Part shown: positions 22,985-31,975 of the stretch, piece by piece
Numbering within the stretch: the first letter of the stretch is position 1
Layout: each line of letters opens with the position of its first letter
NCBI GenBank assembly: GCA_032718475.1
Contig: JAUCBJ010007275.1
Coordinates: 1 to 64,000 of the forward strand
DNA length: 64,000 nt
DNA from: Nemertoderma westbladi
Taxonomy: Eukaryota; Xenacoelomorpha; Nemertodermatida; Nemertodermatidae
Direction of reading: 5' to 3'
Made by a program: the position numbers and the translations under genes
Notes under the pieces: generated by a model
What the model was told of the DNA's origin: nothing
Database searches by the model: none
Seen by the model: only the letters and a program-made list of their open reading frames with translations

Positions 22985-23537
22985 TGTTAGCTTATCCAAT
23001 TCCGCTAACACAAACCCATAGAGTGAGCCATAAAGCAATATTGGGAGCACGAGGTTGATTACCAATCAACCTCGTGTCAGCCCAGTAAACGGGGACAATA
23101 GGCCCCAAAGGAGACACACACAATAAGGGTCAGGGGTTACTCCCCTGACAAGAGAGAGAACAGCAAGGGCGAAGGGAAGCACTTCAGAGGGGGGCAAAGG
23201 GTGCCAACAGGGGTATCAACCAATCAGAGGGGGGAAAGGCATCGATTGAGTAGCAATAAGGCCACCACCGTGCAATATAACCAGTTACCAGTAATCATAC
23301 CGGTCAGTTATTCAGTTTACTCAGTCGGATCAGTAGGGTGGAACGGGGACTTCTGTCACCGTCCGCTACCGCCATTATATATTACCTATTGTGTCATACT
23401 ATATTATATCAACTGTCAGACTATTATACCCTTATACATATTACCCAACATCAGAACTCTTTTACCTTTCACACACGGCGGGGACGCGTGGGCAGAAAAC
23501 CCAAACGGATAAACCGGGATCCGTAGATCCCGTCACA
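22985..23537 (+). repeat. 5' LTR of the gag-only element
   Basis: It is 553 bp, TG...CA bounded. Three perfect hairpins are visible: a 13-bp stem at 23,048-23,060 / 23,064-23,076 with loop ACC; an 8-bp stem GTCAGGGG / CCCCTGAC at 23,129-23,149; and a 7-bp stem CGGGATC / GATCCCG at 23,515-23,532 next to the 3' edge. The 103-residue frame inside is not a gene. Confidence 0.95.
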
Positions 23538-23673
23538 GTGACAGAACTAGATCCGCCCAGCAGCCCAGCTACCTGACAGAGATAGAATCCTAGCAGCTGC
23601 CCTAACAGTCTGACAGTGATAGAACTAGATCTAACCAACTGACAGACTGTGGCTGCCAGCTACCAAAGGCGAG

Positions 23674-25548
23674 ATGAGTCGAGAGAAAGGAACGACACCG
23701 CCGCGGACCCCGGACGACGATCTAACGATCCGCGAGGCCACGGCGAGACGATACGAACCCACGACGCCGATCGATGCTACGCCGACCACGTCGACGCAGG
23801 TTGACGCCACGTCGACAACGAGCAACCCGGCGAACCAAGATGTGGGGGGTCGTCTACAACCGGAGAGTGAGTCGAGGGAAGGAGACGAGAAGGGAGAAGA
23901 GAAAGACGAGTCGACGCGGAGCGAGGGTCGACATACCGATGTCACCGGCCAGCCACAGGCCGAGGACGACGAACGGTCCACCGGAACGGCGACGGTGGGG
24001 CCGTCGGTACGACGTCGGACCCGGAGAGATGGAAGAGAGGTCGGCGACGAGGACGTCGGGGTTTCTGATCGACTTCGACGGGCCTACCTCGCGACCCGGG
24101 AGCAACTGAGAGAGGCCAAAGGAGGGGCGAAGATAGACGAGGTGAGACTGAGGAGACGACTAGGTGAGTCGAACAGATACTTTGATCACCTAGTGCGTTC
24201 TGGGCAGGGAGAACTGGCCAGGGAGAGAGCGAGAGGGGTTGCCTTCGAACTGTTTTGGCTATGGCAACGTATGGGTATGGGGCTTGGTGTAGTGTACATA
24301 GGGCCATACTTAGTCGATGCCAGGGAATTTAGGTTAGTGGGTTGGAAGAGACCTGGGGAGGGCGAATCCGAGGTTAACTCCGAGGATTCGGTCTCGTCGG
24401 TCGGAGGAAGTTCCGGGAAGCGGGGGAAAGTTAGTAGGACGGAGGGGCGACGGGAGTCCGTCGCAACCGATAAGTCTGCTACATCCTCCGCAAAAGAAAG
24501 AAGGGTGCGAGAGAGTGAACGCGTGGCGTATAAATTAGAAAAGGCGGCGGCAGAGCGGAAACAGTTAGAGGGGCAATTGAGAGAGCAAACCGCATTATTA
24601 GAGTTGGTAAGGGAGGATAGAGAGAGGGCCGAGGAGCGTAGAGAGCGGGAGCATATCGCGATAATAACCGGGAGAATAGAGAGCGAGCCGGCAAAGCGGT
24701 CTGAGATGCTTGCGAGAGAGAGGGCCGAGCGAAGTTTACGAAAGTGCATAAAGAAAGAGATAGAGATAGAGCGTGAGCGGGATGATTTGTGTGCCCAGAT
24801 AGGGAGGCTTGCGCAATATCAAGCCAAACTTAAACGGCGCCGACTAGAACTGGCGCGGTTGGAAATGTCAGAGAGTGAGACCCCACTTACAGGCACCGGG
24901 CGAGAGAACCAGAACTGGTGTAGCCGTACGGGCGGGGGGGGTAGTAGTAGTACGTTAGAGACAGTTAATGTTAATAGTACCGTAGTAAATAACCCTAATC
25001 CCTTTATTACAGGAAATATTTTACCCGGTAGTAGTAATTTAAGTTTAAATTCAAATAATAATATTAATTCAAATATTCAGAATAATCAAAATAATTCAAA
25101 TAATTCGAATAGCAATTTAAATTTTGAAAATAATAACAACTCTAATTTAAATAATTTAAATAATAATCTCGTTTCAAATTCTAATAATTTAATTGATTTA
25201 ACAAATAATAATGGGAATGGTGCTATTAATATGAGCGTGTCGGACGTACATAACCCAGCAGACGGGGGCCTGGTAGGCCACGTACTTGGTAGGCAGGAGG
25301 TGGCAGGGTTGAGCCAACCCGACGGCGGCCTGGTAGGCCACGTAGTTAGTAGGCAGGAGGTAGCGGGGTTGAGCCAACCCGAAGTGGGCCTGATGGGCCA
25401 CGCAGTAGTAGAGAGAGAGGCGGGGGTGAATAGACCCAGCCGTAGTAGAGACAGTGCGTCGACTAGAGAGGGGTGTAGAGACGAAGTGAGAGATAATGAA
25501 GTTAGATGTGGCGGAGTGGGGGGGGGCTACGGGCGCCCCACCACATAA
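23674..25548 (+). CDS. Gag-like protein, N-terminal part (gag-only element)
   Basis: The first ATG after the 5' LTR and leader opens 624 codons rich in Arg, Glu and Ser. After an acidic, disordered start, a compact region (about 130-225) may be the core. A long charged coiled coil follows (about 270-410). Then comes an Asn/Ser-rich tract (about 430-510) whose DNA turns abruptly AT-rich inside GC-rich flanks. Near the end, a 63-bp unit encoding a GGLVGHV...RQEVAGLSQP motif is repeated. The frame stops at 25,546-25,548, next to poly-G tracts. The neighbouring frame stays open through 25,742, and the C-terminal part is in the next frame again, so two -1 shifts (or two missing G) would join the parts. 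No sequence relative is recognised. The Gag role is inferred from its position and the downstream zinc knuckles. Confidence 0.75.
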   Translation: MSREKGTTPPRTPDDDLTIREATARRYEPTTPIDATPTTSTQVDATSTTSNPANQDVGGRLQPESESREGDEKGEEKDESTRSEGRHTDVTGQPQAEDDERSTGTATVGPSVRRRTRRDGREVGDEDVGVSDRLRRAYLATREQLREAKGGAKIDEVRLRRRLGESNRYFDHLVRSGQGELARERARGVAFELFWLWQRMGMGLGVVYIGPYLVDAREFRLVGWKRPGEGESEVNSEDSVSSVGGSSGKRGKVSRTEGRRESVATDKSATSSAKERRVRESERVAYKLEKAAAERKQLEGQLREQTALLELVREDRERAEERREREHIAIITGRIESEPAKRSEMLARERAERSLRKCIKKEIEIERERDDLCAQIGRLAQYQAKLKRRRLELARLEMSESETPLTGTGRENQNWCSRTGGGGSSSTLETVNVNSTVVNNPNPFITGNILPGSSNLSLNSNNNINSNIQNNQNNSNNSNSNLNFENNNNSNLNNLNNNLVSNSNNLIDLTNNNGNGAINMSVSDVHNPADGGLVGHVLGRQEVAGLSQPDGGLVGHVVSRQEVAGLSQPEVGLMGHAVVEREAGVNRPSRSRDSASTREGCRDEVRDNEVRCGGVGGGYGRPTT

Positions 25549-25636
25549 GATTAGTGGCGAGAGAGGGGGGGGCAGAGAATGCCCCACAAGAGGGGTGTAG
25601 AAGTGTAGTAAGAGGTAGTGAAGTTAGAAGTGGCGG

Positions 25637-27403
25637 GTGGGGGGGGGGGCTACGGGCACCCCACCGCGAGAGATTAGTAGAGAGAGAGGGGGGGCAGAGA
25701 GTGTCCCACAGCCGTCAGCGGATAATGCGAGGGCCGAGCTAGGTAAACCGCAACACCCGGCGACGGAGAGTAATAGGGGGATTGCGAGTATCCCCAGCGG
25801 CGTGCGATCGAGCAGAGAGAAGCAGGTTGACGTCGCGAGAGGGCAGGCGAAGCGTCGAGCCCGACCAGAAGAGAGAAGAAGAACAGTGGAGTTTAACCGG
25901 GAGGTCGACGAGAGATCTCACGAGCCGGAATACTACACAGAAAAGAGAAGAAGAGAAGATAGTAGAAGAAGTGTCGCCACGAACGATAGGAGTGCGAGGA
26001 CGGATAACGGACCGTCGATAGTAGAGATGGAGTCAGGGAGCCAGTGGGGTCGAACTTCGGGAGATTGCCGTCGCCCCGGAGAAACGCACCGCACGCCAGG
26101 AGAGGGGTACAGGACGTACAAATACGAAGACGAGAGCAGGATAGGGGATCGAAGGGAAACTTCCCGACGTGATATAGCTGCCGATCGAGAGTACGGTAGT
26201 CGCGGGGAGATTCGAGATTCGCGAAGAATAAACTTCGGTTCGGAAGGGCACATGCAGACTGCAGGACATACTGTAGGCCTTACTGCACATACTATTATAG
26301 GCCATGCTGGGAGAGATAGAGTATGCGATAGGGTAGCGCGAACGACGGGATTAAACCCGGAAGTCGCGGAGTACATACCGGTAGGTAGGCGAGAGGTAGG
26401 TAGGCCTATATCGGTACAGCAGCATGACTATAATACACAGGGACATAACATATATCCAGGGGAGGGGGGAGTTATTGGAGATAGACGTATGGGCCCCAAT
26501 GTATTAACATCAACCCCAGTACCAAACATACCGGCTGGGGGGGGACAGGGTGACATTCCCCCATCACAATATCGACAATGTACCCCGATAGGAGCAAGAA
26601 CATCGAACTCCCCGGACGAGAACAGGTCGTGCGGACAGTCACCACCACACGCGGCCATACAGGGGACTGCTAGTCCACAATTAGTTGGTAGCAGGACCAC
26701 ACCGTGGCAGGGACAGAAAGAAAATAACACCGTAAATAAACACAATCCCAATATACCCAGTAGGCCGAGTCTAGACAACCAAAACATTAAATCGGTACAT
26801 ATAAACCTAAGCGCGATACGTGAAGGACTATACAGGAAACGCTATAATCCAGGATTCCAATGTCAATTACATCGGGACGGAACCCATAAGACCAGGAGTT
26901 GCAAGTACTGGCAATCGTTGCCCAAACGAGATCGTGTAGCCTACACAGACGCAAACGGACTATGTCATCGATGTGTGGTAAAAGGACACAGATCCGGAGA
27001 GTGTTGGAAAGAGAGAGGATATGAAAGGACTAAACCAGGGGCAGAGAAGCCCATTAGCAAACATAAGGGAGTCGGGAAAGTAGAAGGAGGCGTGTTGCAT
27101 ACACACGCACGGCTGACACAGTGCGAGGGGGCATTGCACGGGCAGACACCGCGTATACCGAGGGACGAGCGGGGGTCGTCGAGGGCCTTAATGCCAGCGC
27201 ACATACGAAGGGGGAGGCCAGCAAAGGTGGCACCGAAGAGAGTGTGGCGAAGAGTTAGAGGACGTATAGGAGGGCAGCAGGAGAGTGCCTACCGGAAGAA
27301 GGGGCACGTGAGAGTTTTTAGTCGTCCAAAGTTTTGGACTGAGGGGGGTGGGAATGAGGGCGAGACGCCCTTCCCACGCACGAAATATAAAATAATTATT
27401 TAA
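25637..27403 (+). CDS. Gag-like protein, C-terminal part with zinc knuckles
   Basis: The frame is open from just after a TAG at 25,625 and starts at GTG, not ATG, so it is probably the continuation of the upstream Gag frame reached by a shift at the 11-G run 25,639-25,649. It is mostly Arg-rich and disordered. The key region (about 26,850-27,010) has two knuckles: C-x2-H-x4-H-x4-C, with His replacing the usual second Cys, and a standard C-x2-C-x4-H-x4-C ending in GHRSGEC. The spacing between them is about that seen in BEL/Pao Gag. A basic tail follows. It likely binds the element's RNA. It ends at 27,403, with no pol frame after it. Confidence 0.72.
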   Translation: MGGGATGTPPREISRERGGAESVPQPSADNARAELGKPQHPATESNRGIASIPSGVRSSREKQVDVARGQAKRRARPEERRRTVEFNREVDERSHEPEYYTEKRRREDSRRSVATNDRSARTDNGPSIVEMESGSQWGRTSGDCRRPGETHRTPGEGYRTYKYEDESRIGDRRETSRRDIAADREYGSRGEIRDSRRINFGSEGHMQTAGHTVGLTAHTIIGHAGRDRVCDRVARTTGLNPEVAEYIPVGRREVGRPISVQQHDYNTQGHNIYPGEGGVIGDRRMGPNVLTSTPVPNIPAGGGQGDIPPSQYRQCTPIGARTSNSPDENRSCGQSPPHAAIQGTASPQLVGSRTTPWQGQKENNTVNKHNPNIPSRPSLDNQNIKSVHINLSAIREGLYRKRYNPGFQCQLHRDGTHKTRSCKYWQSLPKRDRVAYTDANGLCHRCVVKGHRSGECWKERGYERTKPGAEKPISKHKGVGKVEGGVLHTHARLTQCEGALHGQTPRIPRDERGSSRALMPAHIRRGRPAKVAPKRVWRRVRGRIGGQQESAYRKKGHVRVFSRPKFWTEGGGNEGETPFPRTKYKIII

Positions 27404-29800
27404 TTAAATAAAATAATTAAATAATAAAGTAGGTAGAAGTTAGGTAGTTAGGAGTTATTTAGGAGGTACGTAGTACCTAGGGTCAGAGTTAGTTAGTTAG
27501 TCAGTTAGCACTGATAGTTAGTGTTAGAGTAAGAGTTAGAGAGTCTCTCTACCGTTAGAGAGTAGGAGTTAAGGGGTACGTAGTACCGTTAGAGAGTTAG
27601 TAAGAGTTAGTAGGTACGTAGTACCTAGTTAGAGAGTCAGTAGGTACGTAGTACCTAGTTAGAGTTAGAGTTAGTAGGTACGTAGTACCGTTAGAGAGTT
27701 GGTAGGTACGTAGTACCTAGTTAGAGTTAGAGTTAGTAGGTACGTAGTACCTAGTTAGAGTTAGAGTTAGTAGGTACGTAGTACCTAGAGTTAGTTAGAG
27801 AGTCAGTAGGTACGTAGTACCTAGTTAGAGTTAGAGGGTACGTAGTACCTAGTTAGAGAGTTAGTAGGTACGTAGTACCTAGTTAGAGTTAGAGTTAGAG
27901 GGTACGTAGTACCTAGTTAGAGAGTTAGTAGGTACGTAGTACCTAGTTAGAGTTAGAGTTAGAAGGTACGTAGTACCTAGTTAGAGTTAGAGGGTACGTA
28001 GTACCGTTAGTTAGAGTTAGAGTTAGAGGGTACGTAAGTACCGCTAGTTAGTTAGAGTTAGAGGGTACGTAAGTACCGGTTAGAGAGTAAGAGTTAGAGG
28101 GTACGTAGTACCGTCAGTTAGTGGAGTTGGAGTAGTGAGAGGGTACGTAGTACCGCTAGTTAGAGTAAGAGTTAGAGGGTACGTAGTACCGTTAGTAGAG
28201 AGTTAGCAGAGTAGAGTTAGTTTTTTTTCCTACACATCGTACGTTTATTTATATTTTCATATCAATAATACTGCTCTGCACATTGGACATAAGATAGATA
28301 AATTTACTAGGCCATCGAATTGTGTAGTACCCTCCACCAATAAAAAAAAGTAAGCCAGTCCCACATTCCCCTACGCCCGCACCTCCAGACCTTCGGCTAC
28401 CGCGCAGAGGATACCGGTTTCCCTCAGCGATTGTGTGGACCGCCGGGTCTTTGGTGTGCGGGCGCCCCTCAGACACATTAGAGCGGACCGCAGCAGGGCA
28501 AAGTTTAACTTCGTCCGCACGAGAGACACGGTCTGCGAATAGGGAGAATCCCGCTTGACTGAGAGGAGGAGCGATATTCGATTTATGAGCGCATGCGCGC
28601 TTCTGCTAGCGCCCCCTGTGGTAGCCATGATGAACGGGCAGAAACCTCCATGCTCGATCTCATTTATCCTCTCCTCGTATTTTCGTCGTTTCTCCCTCTC
28701 GTGCTTCTGATACGCGGACGAAATGGAACGGGGGTTAGAGGAGCACAGCGGGTTGAATATCTTTACGTCCACGTATACTTTCTTACTTAGAGTTAGTAGT
28801 AGAATGGTTGTGGGCACCGTAAGCGCCACATAGAAAGTAGTAGCAGTAGAGGGTTGTGGGCACCGTAAGCGCCACGTAGTTAGAGTTAGTAGGGAATGCG
28901 CTGAACTTAGTGGGGCACGGGCGTGATGATGTGTGTGATGTAAGAGCAGGGTATGTTAATTAGAGTTAGTGGGAGTTAGAGGTTAGTAAGAGGGTACGTA
29001 GTAGTACCGGTTGTGGTTGTGGGCACCGTTAGCGCCACGTAGATAGAGGTAGAGTTAGTAAGAGGGTACGTAGTACCGGTTGTGGTTGTGGGCACCGTTA
29101 GCGCCACGTAGAGAGTTAGTAGAGTTAGAAGGTGCCGTGCACAAGAGGTGCCGGGCACAAAAAGAGTTAGTAGAGTTAGAAGAGAGTTAGTAGAGTTAGT
29201 AGAGTCAGTAGTAGTTCACATAATTAACGTACCCACTCTGCCGGCACTCAGAGCGTCACGTGTAGGCGATGAGACGTAAAGGGGGTGTAGAAGAGTAGAG
29301 ACGGGCACATAGGGTGCCAGGTAGTAGAGTTAGAGAGGTAGTAGAAGAGTAGAGAGGGCACATAGGGTGCCAGGTAGTAAAGTAGAGTAGAGGTAGCAGA
29401 GAGGGCACATAGGGTGCCAGAGAGTAGAATAGTAGAGACGGGCACATAGGGTGCCAGGTAGTAGAGTTAGAGTGTTAGAGGTAGTAGAGAGGGCACATAG
29501 GGTGCCAAGTAGTAGGGTTAGAGTGTTAGAGAGGTAGTTGAGTAGTAGAAGGGCACAAAGGGTGCCAGATAGTAGAGTGGTTAGAAGAGTGGAGTAGAGT
29601 TAGTAGAGCTAGTTAGTAGAGTTAGCAGAGCTAGTGGAGTAGAGTTAGTAGAGCTAGTTAGCAGAGTTGGTAGACTCAGAGGAGTCAAGTAGAGTTAGTA
29701 GAAGTAGAAAGTTAGTAGAGAGTTAGAGTCAGTAGAAAGTTAGAGGCTCTCAGTTAGAGCTAGAAGTAGTAAGAGTTAGTAGTTAGCAGAGTTAGTTAGA
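27404..29800 (+). repeat. Field of short inverted repeats replacing pol
   Basis: From about 27,460 to 28,190, roughly 20 copies of GGTACGTAGTACC (stem GGTAC/GTACC, loop GTA) are spaced by GTTAGAGTTAGAG-type repeats, with two more near 29,000 and 29,065. From 28,800 to 29,110 a second type, GGGCACCGTTAGCGCCAC, appears about four times. From 29,300 to 29,560 a third type, GGGCACATAGGGTGCCA, appears six times. The remainder to 29,800 is GTTAGTAGA repeats. One antisense LINE insertion (28,218-28,788) interrupts it. There is no coding potential. Confidence 0.92.
28218..28788 (-). mobile_element. 5'-truncated LINE 3' end inserted antisense
   Basis: On the minus strand this piece begins in coding sequence and ends in a poly(A) tail (eight T at 28,218) with AATAAA about 20 bases before it. 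The minus-strand frame 28,371-28,829 contains VDVKIFNPL, AYQKHEREKRRKYEERI, IEHGGFCPF, TTGGASRS and FALLRSALMCLRGAR. I recognise this pattern from the C-terminal part of reverse-transcriptase ORFs common in marine-invertebrate repeats. TAGAGTTAG flanks both sides, but this word is also the surrounding repeat, so a target duplication cannot be proven. Confidence 0.7.
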
Positions 29801-30233
29801 TAGTTAGAGTTAGTAAGCAGTAGGTAGATAGTATGATAGCACAGGGGTAGCATTAGAGATTAAAGCCTTAGGGAGTGACAAGAGAGTGGAGAGAGTAATA
29901 GTGCGGAGTGCGAAGAGAGCGTGGGCGCAATTCAAGTGTGGGGGAGGAGAAGTGAGAGGAAGAGTGTGGGACGAGGAGGTCCGGGGGTATGCGAGAGTTG
30001 GAGTAGAATGGTGAGAGTGTTGGGGAAACAAAAATTGTGTGAGAGAAGCGCACGATCGGCCCGACACGAGACGCCAGAGGGTAGTGACATCATACCCATA
30101 GGGAGCGGCCTGGAAAGCCGACTCCGAAAAAATATACCCACCCCACACCCGATGCTAGATCGGGATCCAGCGGAATTGTAGCGCACTTGAGTTGGATGCT
30201 ATCTTCTTACCGGGAAGATAGCATGGGGGGGAG
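29801..30233 (+). other. 3' untranslated end: hairpin plus polypurine tract
   Basis: This is non-repetitive leader into the 3' LTR with no recognised product. A perfect 11-bp stem ATGCTATCTTC / GAAGATAGCAT (30,196-30,206 and 30,214-30,224) ends exactly where the polypurine tract GGGGGGGAG (30,225-30,233) begins. The tract primes plus-strand DNA synthesis in LTR elements. Confidence 0.85.
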
Positions 30234-30786
30234 TGTTAGCTTATCCAATTCCGCTAACACAAACCCATAGAGTGAGCCATAAAGCAATATTGGGAGCACG
30301 AGGTTGATTACCAATCAACCTCGTGTCAGCCCAGTAAACGGGGACAATAGGCCCCAAAGGAGACACACACAATAAGGGTCAGGGGTTACTCCCCTGACAA
30401 GAGAGAGAACAGCAAGGGCGAAGGGAAGCACTTCAGAGGGGGGCAAAGGGTGCCAACAGGGGTATCAACCAATCAGAGGGGGGAAAGGCATCGATTGAGT
30501 AGCAATAAGGCCACCACCGTGCAATATAACCAGTTACCAGTAATCATACCGGTCAGTTATTCAGTTTACTCAGTCGGATCAGTAGGGTGGAACGGGGACT
30601 TCTGTCACCGTCCGCTACCGCCATTATATATTACCTATTGTGTCATACTATATTATATCAACTGTCAGACTATTATACCCTTATACATATTACCCAACAT
30701 CAGAACTCTTTTACCTTTCACACACGGCGGGGACGCGTGGGCAGAAAACCCAAACGGATAAACCGGGATCCGTAGATCCCGTCACA
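30234..30786 (+). repeat. 3' LTR of the gag-only element
   Basis: It is the 553-bp partner of the 5' LTR, with no difference noticed. It is followed by the GAGGA target duplication. Confidence 0.95.
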
Positions 30787-31314
30787 GAGGATAATTTTTC
30801 ACAAATTTTTTACAATTAATAATTTCTTTAATTTTTAAATATTTTTAATACTCCGCTTCAACAAAATTATATATTCACTTTTACACTACTTTTAATCTAA
30901 CTCTAAATCTGACTCAAACTAAATGTACCGATAATCTTCTATTTAATTAATTTAAGGTGCGTTTAATTTTAAGTTAAATTAGCACCTAAAGAGGGTTCTT
31001 ATTTAAGGATAAGGGCGCTTAATTTTAGCACTCATAATGTTTAAAAGTGAAAGAAAGGGCTGTTCTCCATTCAATTTGTTGTAGGATAGATGATATGACA
31101 ACCAAATGAAGAGAACGAGCGTAACGAGGCTTGTATATGGGGCGAGTACAGTACCATACCTGTGCACTGTATTCGTAATTTACTAAGTTTATTTTATACT
31201 GTAGTACATTGAATGAAATGTATATGATTTGAACAATTGTAAAATAAGTGCCTTTAATTAACAAAGTACAAGTATCTATGGCGCAAAACAAAATTATGTT
31301 AACATATTATACTA
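30787..31314. other. AT-rich DNA, no gene seen
   Basis: This continues the host sequence interrupted by the LTR element. The 88-residue minus frame has no features and is not called. Confidence 0.5.
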
Positions 31315-31830
31315 ACAATAACAAAATAAGAACGAATTAATAAACAAATAACCAAATTAATATTAATTAAGTCCCCCAAACTGTTACCTGTGCTTATTTT
31401 CTTCCAATGGGTAAGGCCGCGTTCACACTACCGAGTCAAAGTCAAAATAAATTAAATATAGCTAGCTAGCTAGCAACAATAAATAATAATACATTATGTA
31501 GGTCTAAAATAATACATAAGTGCATTCTAGAACACATTATATTTCTTGTGATTATGTTTTACATTTTGTCTTTTGACTTTTACTTTGACTCGGTAGTGTG
31601 AACGCGGCCTAAGGGTTGACATGGGTTTGAATTACTGTAATTCAACCATATAAAAATAGTTATCAGTCCATATGTACCGGTTTGTGCTTTATGGGACTAA
31701 TCAAAATGTAAGCACAAAAATAAGCAAAGTCTCTGATCTCCGGCTCTGGTCTCCGGTATTTTTCAAAATAATTCTCCGGGTAGGGCTCTGGTTTACCGGG
31801 ATTAAGAAAAACAGGTCTCTGTTGCAACAC
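31315..31830. repeat. Dispersed repeat, family A, copy 2
   Basis: It matches 1-340 of the window, interrupted by a 195-bp MITE at 31,415-31,609. Outside the MITE the two copies align from the AT-rich leader through the TCTCTGATCTCCGG block. Confidence 0.75.
31415..31609. mobile_element. Harbinger-type MITE, 195 bp, TAA target duplication
   Basis: Terminal inverted repeats GGCCGCGTTCACACTACCGA are perfect over 20 bp and continue imperfectly. TAA flanks both sides (31,412-31,414 and 31,610-31,612). The paralogous sequence near the window start reads straight through with a single TAA, giving an empty site. A 3-bp TAA duplication points to the PIF/Harbinger superfamily. No coding capacity. Confidence 0.9.
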
Positions 31831-31865
31831 TAAAATATATATTATATAGATATGAACGGGTTTTA

Positions 31866-31975
31866 GTAAATTTTGGAGACAAGGGGGTGGAGGGGACTGG
31901 ACGCAAATCCCACATCGGCGAATACATGTCACGCCTCAATGTGAAATTCTCAATTCAGGGAAAGGAGCAGGTTAC
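31866..31975 (+). repeat. Fragment of the GACGCAAA MITE family
   Basis: GAGACAAGGGGG, ACTGGACGCAAATCC, TCGGCGAATA and GGAAAGGAGCAGGTTACAG occur in the same order as in the fuller copies. The right half is missing. Confidence 0.6.

Larger units (their letters stand above)
22985..30786 (+). mobile_element. Gag-only LTR retrotransposon, 7.8 kb, very young insertion
   Basis: The LTRs (22,985-23,537 and 30,234-30,786) are each 553 bp, start TGTTAG, end TCACA, and show no difference on reading. GAGGA flanks both sides (22,980-22,984 and 30,787-30,791) as a 5-bp target duplication. A polypurine tract GGGGGGGAG (30,225-30,233) directly precedes the 3' LTR. The interior encodes a long Gag-like protein in two frames (23,674-25,548 and 25,637-27,403) but no protease, reverse transcriptase, RNase H or integrase. 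About 2.4 kb of hairpin-forming repeats fills the space where pol would be. It therefore needs enzymes from another element. The zinc-knuckle spacing resembles BEL/Pao Gag, so BEL/Pao is a possible helper. No tRNA primer-binding match was recognised after the 5' LTR. Confidence 0.9.

Noticed and set aside
22985-23537. 103-residue frame repeated in both LTRs as a gene
   Set aside because: It is identical because the LTRs are identical; no features, and it overlaps expected LTR control sequence.
28593-28790. Plus-strand 65-residue frame in the LTR element
   Set aside because: It is the shadow of the antisense LINE fragment on the other strand.
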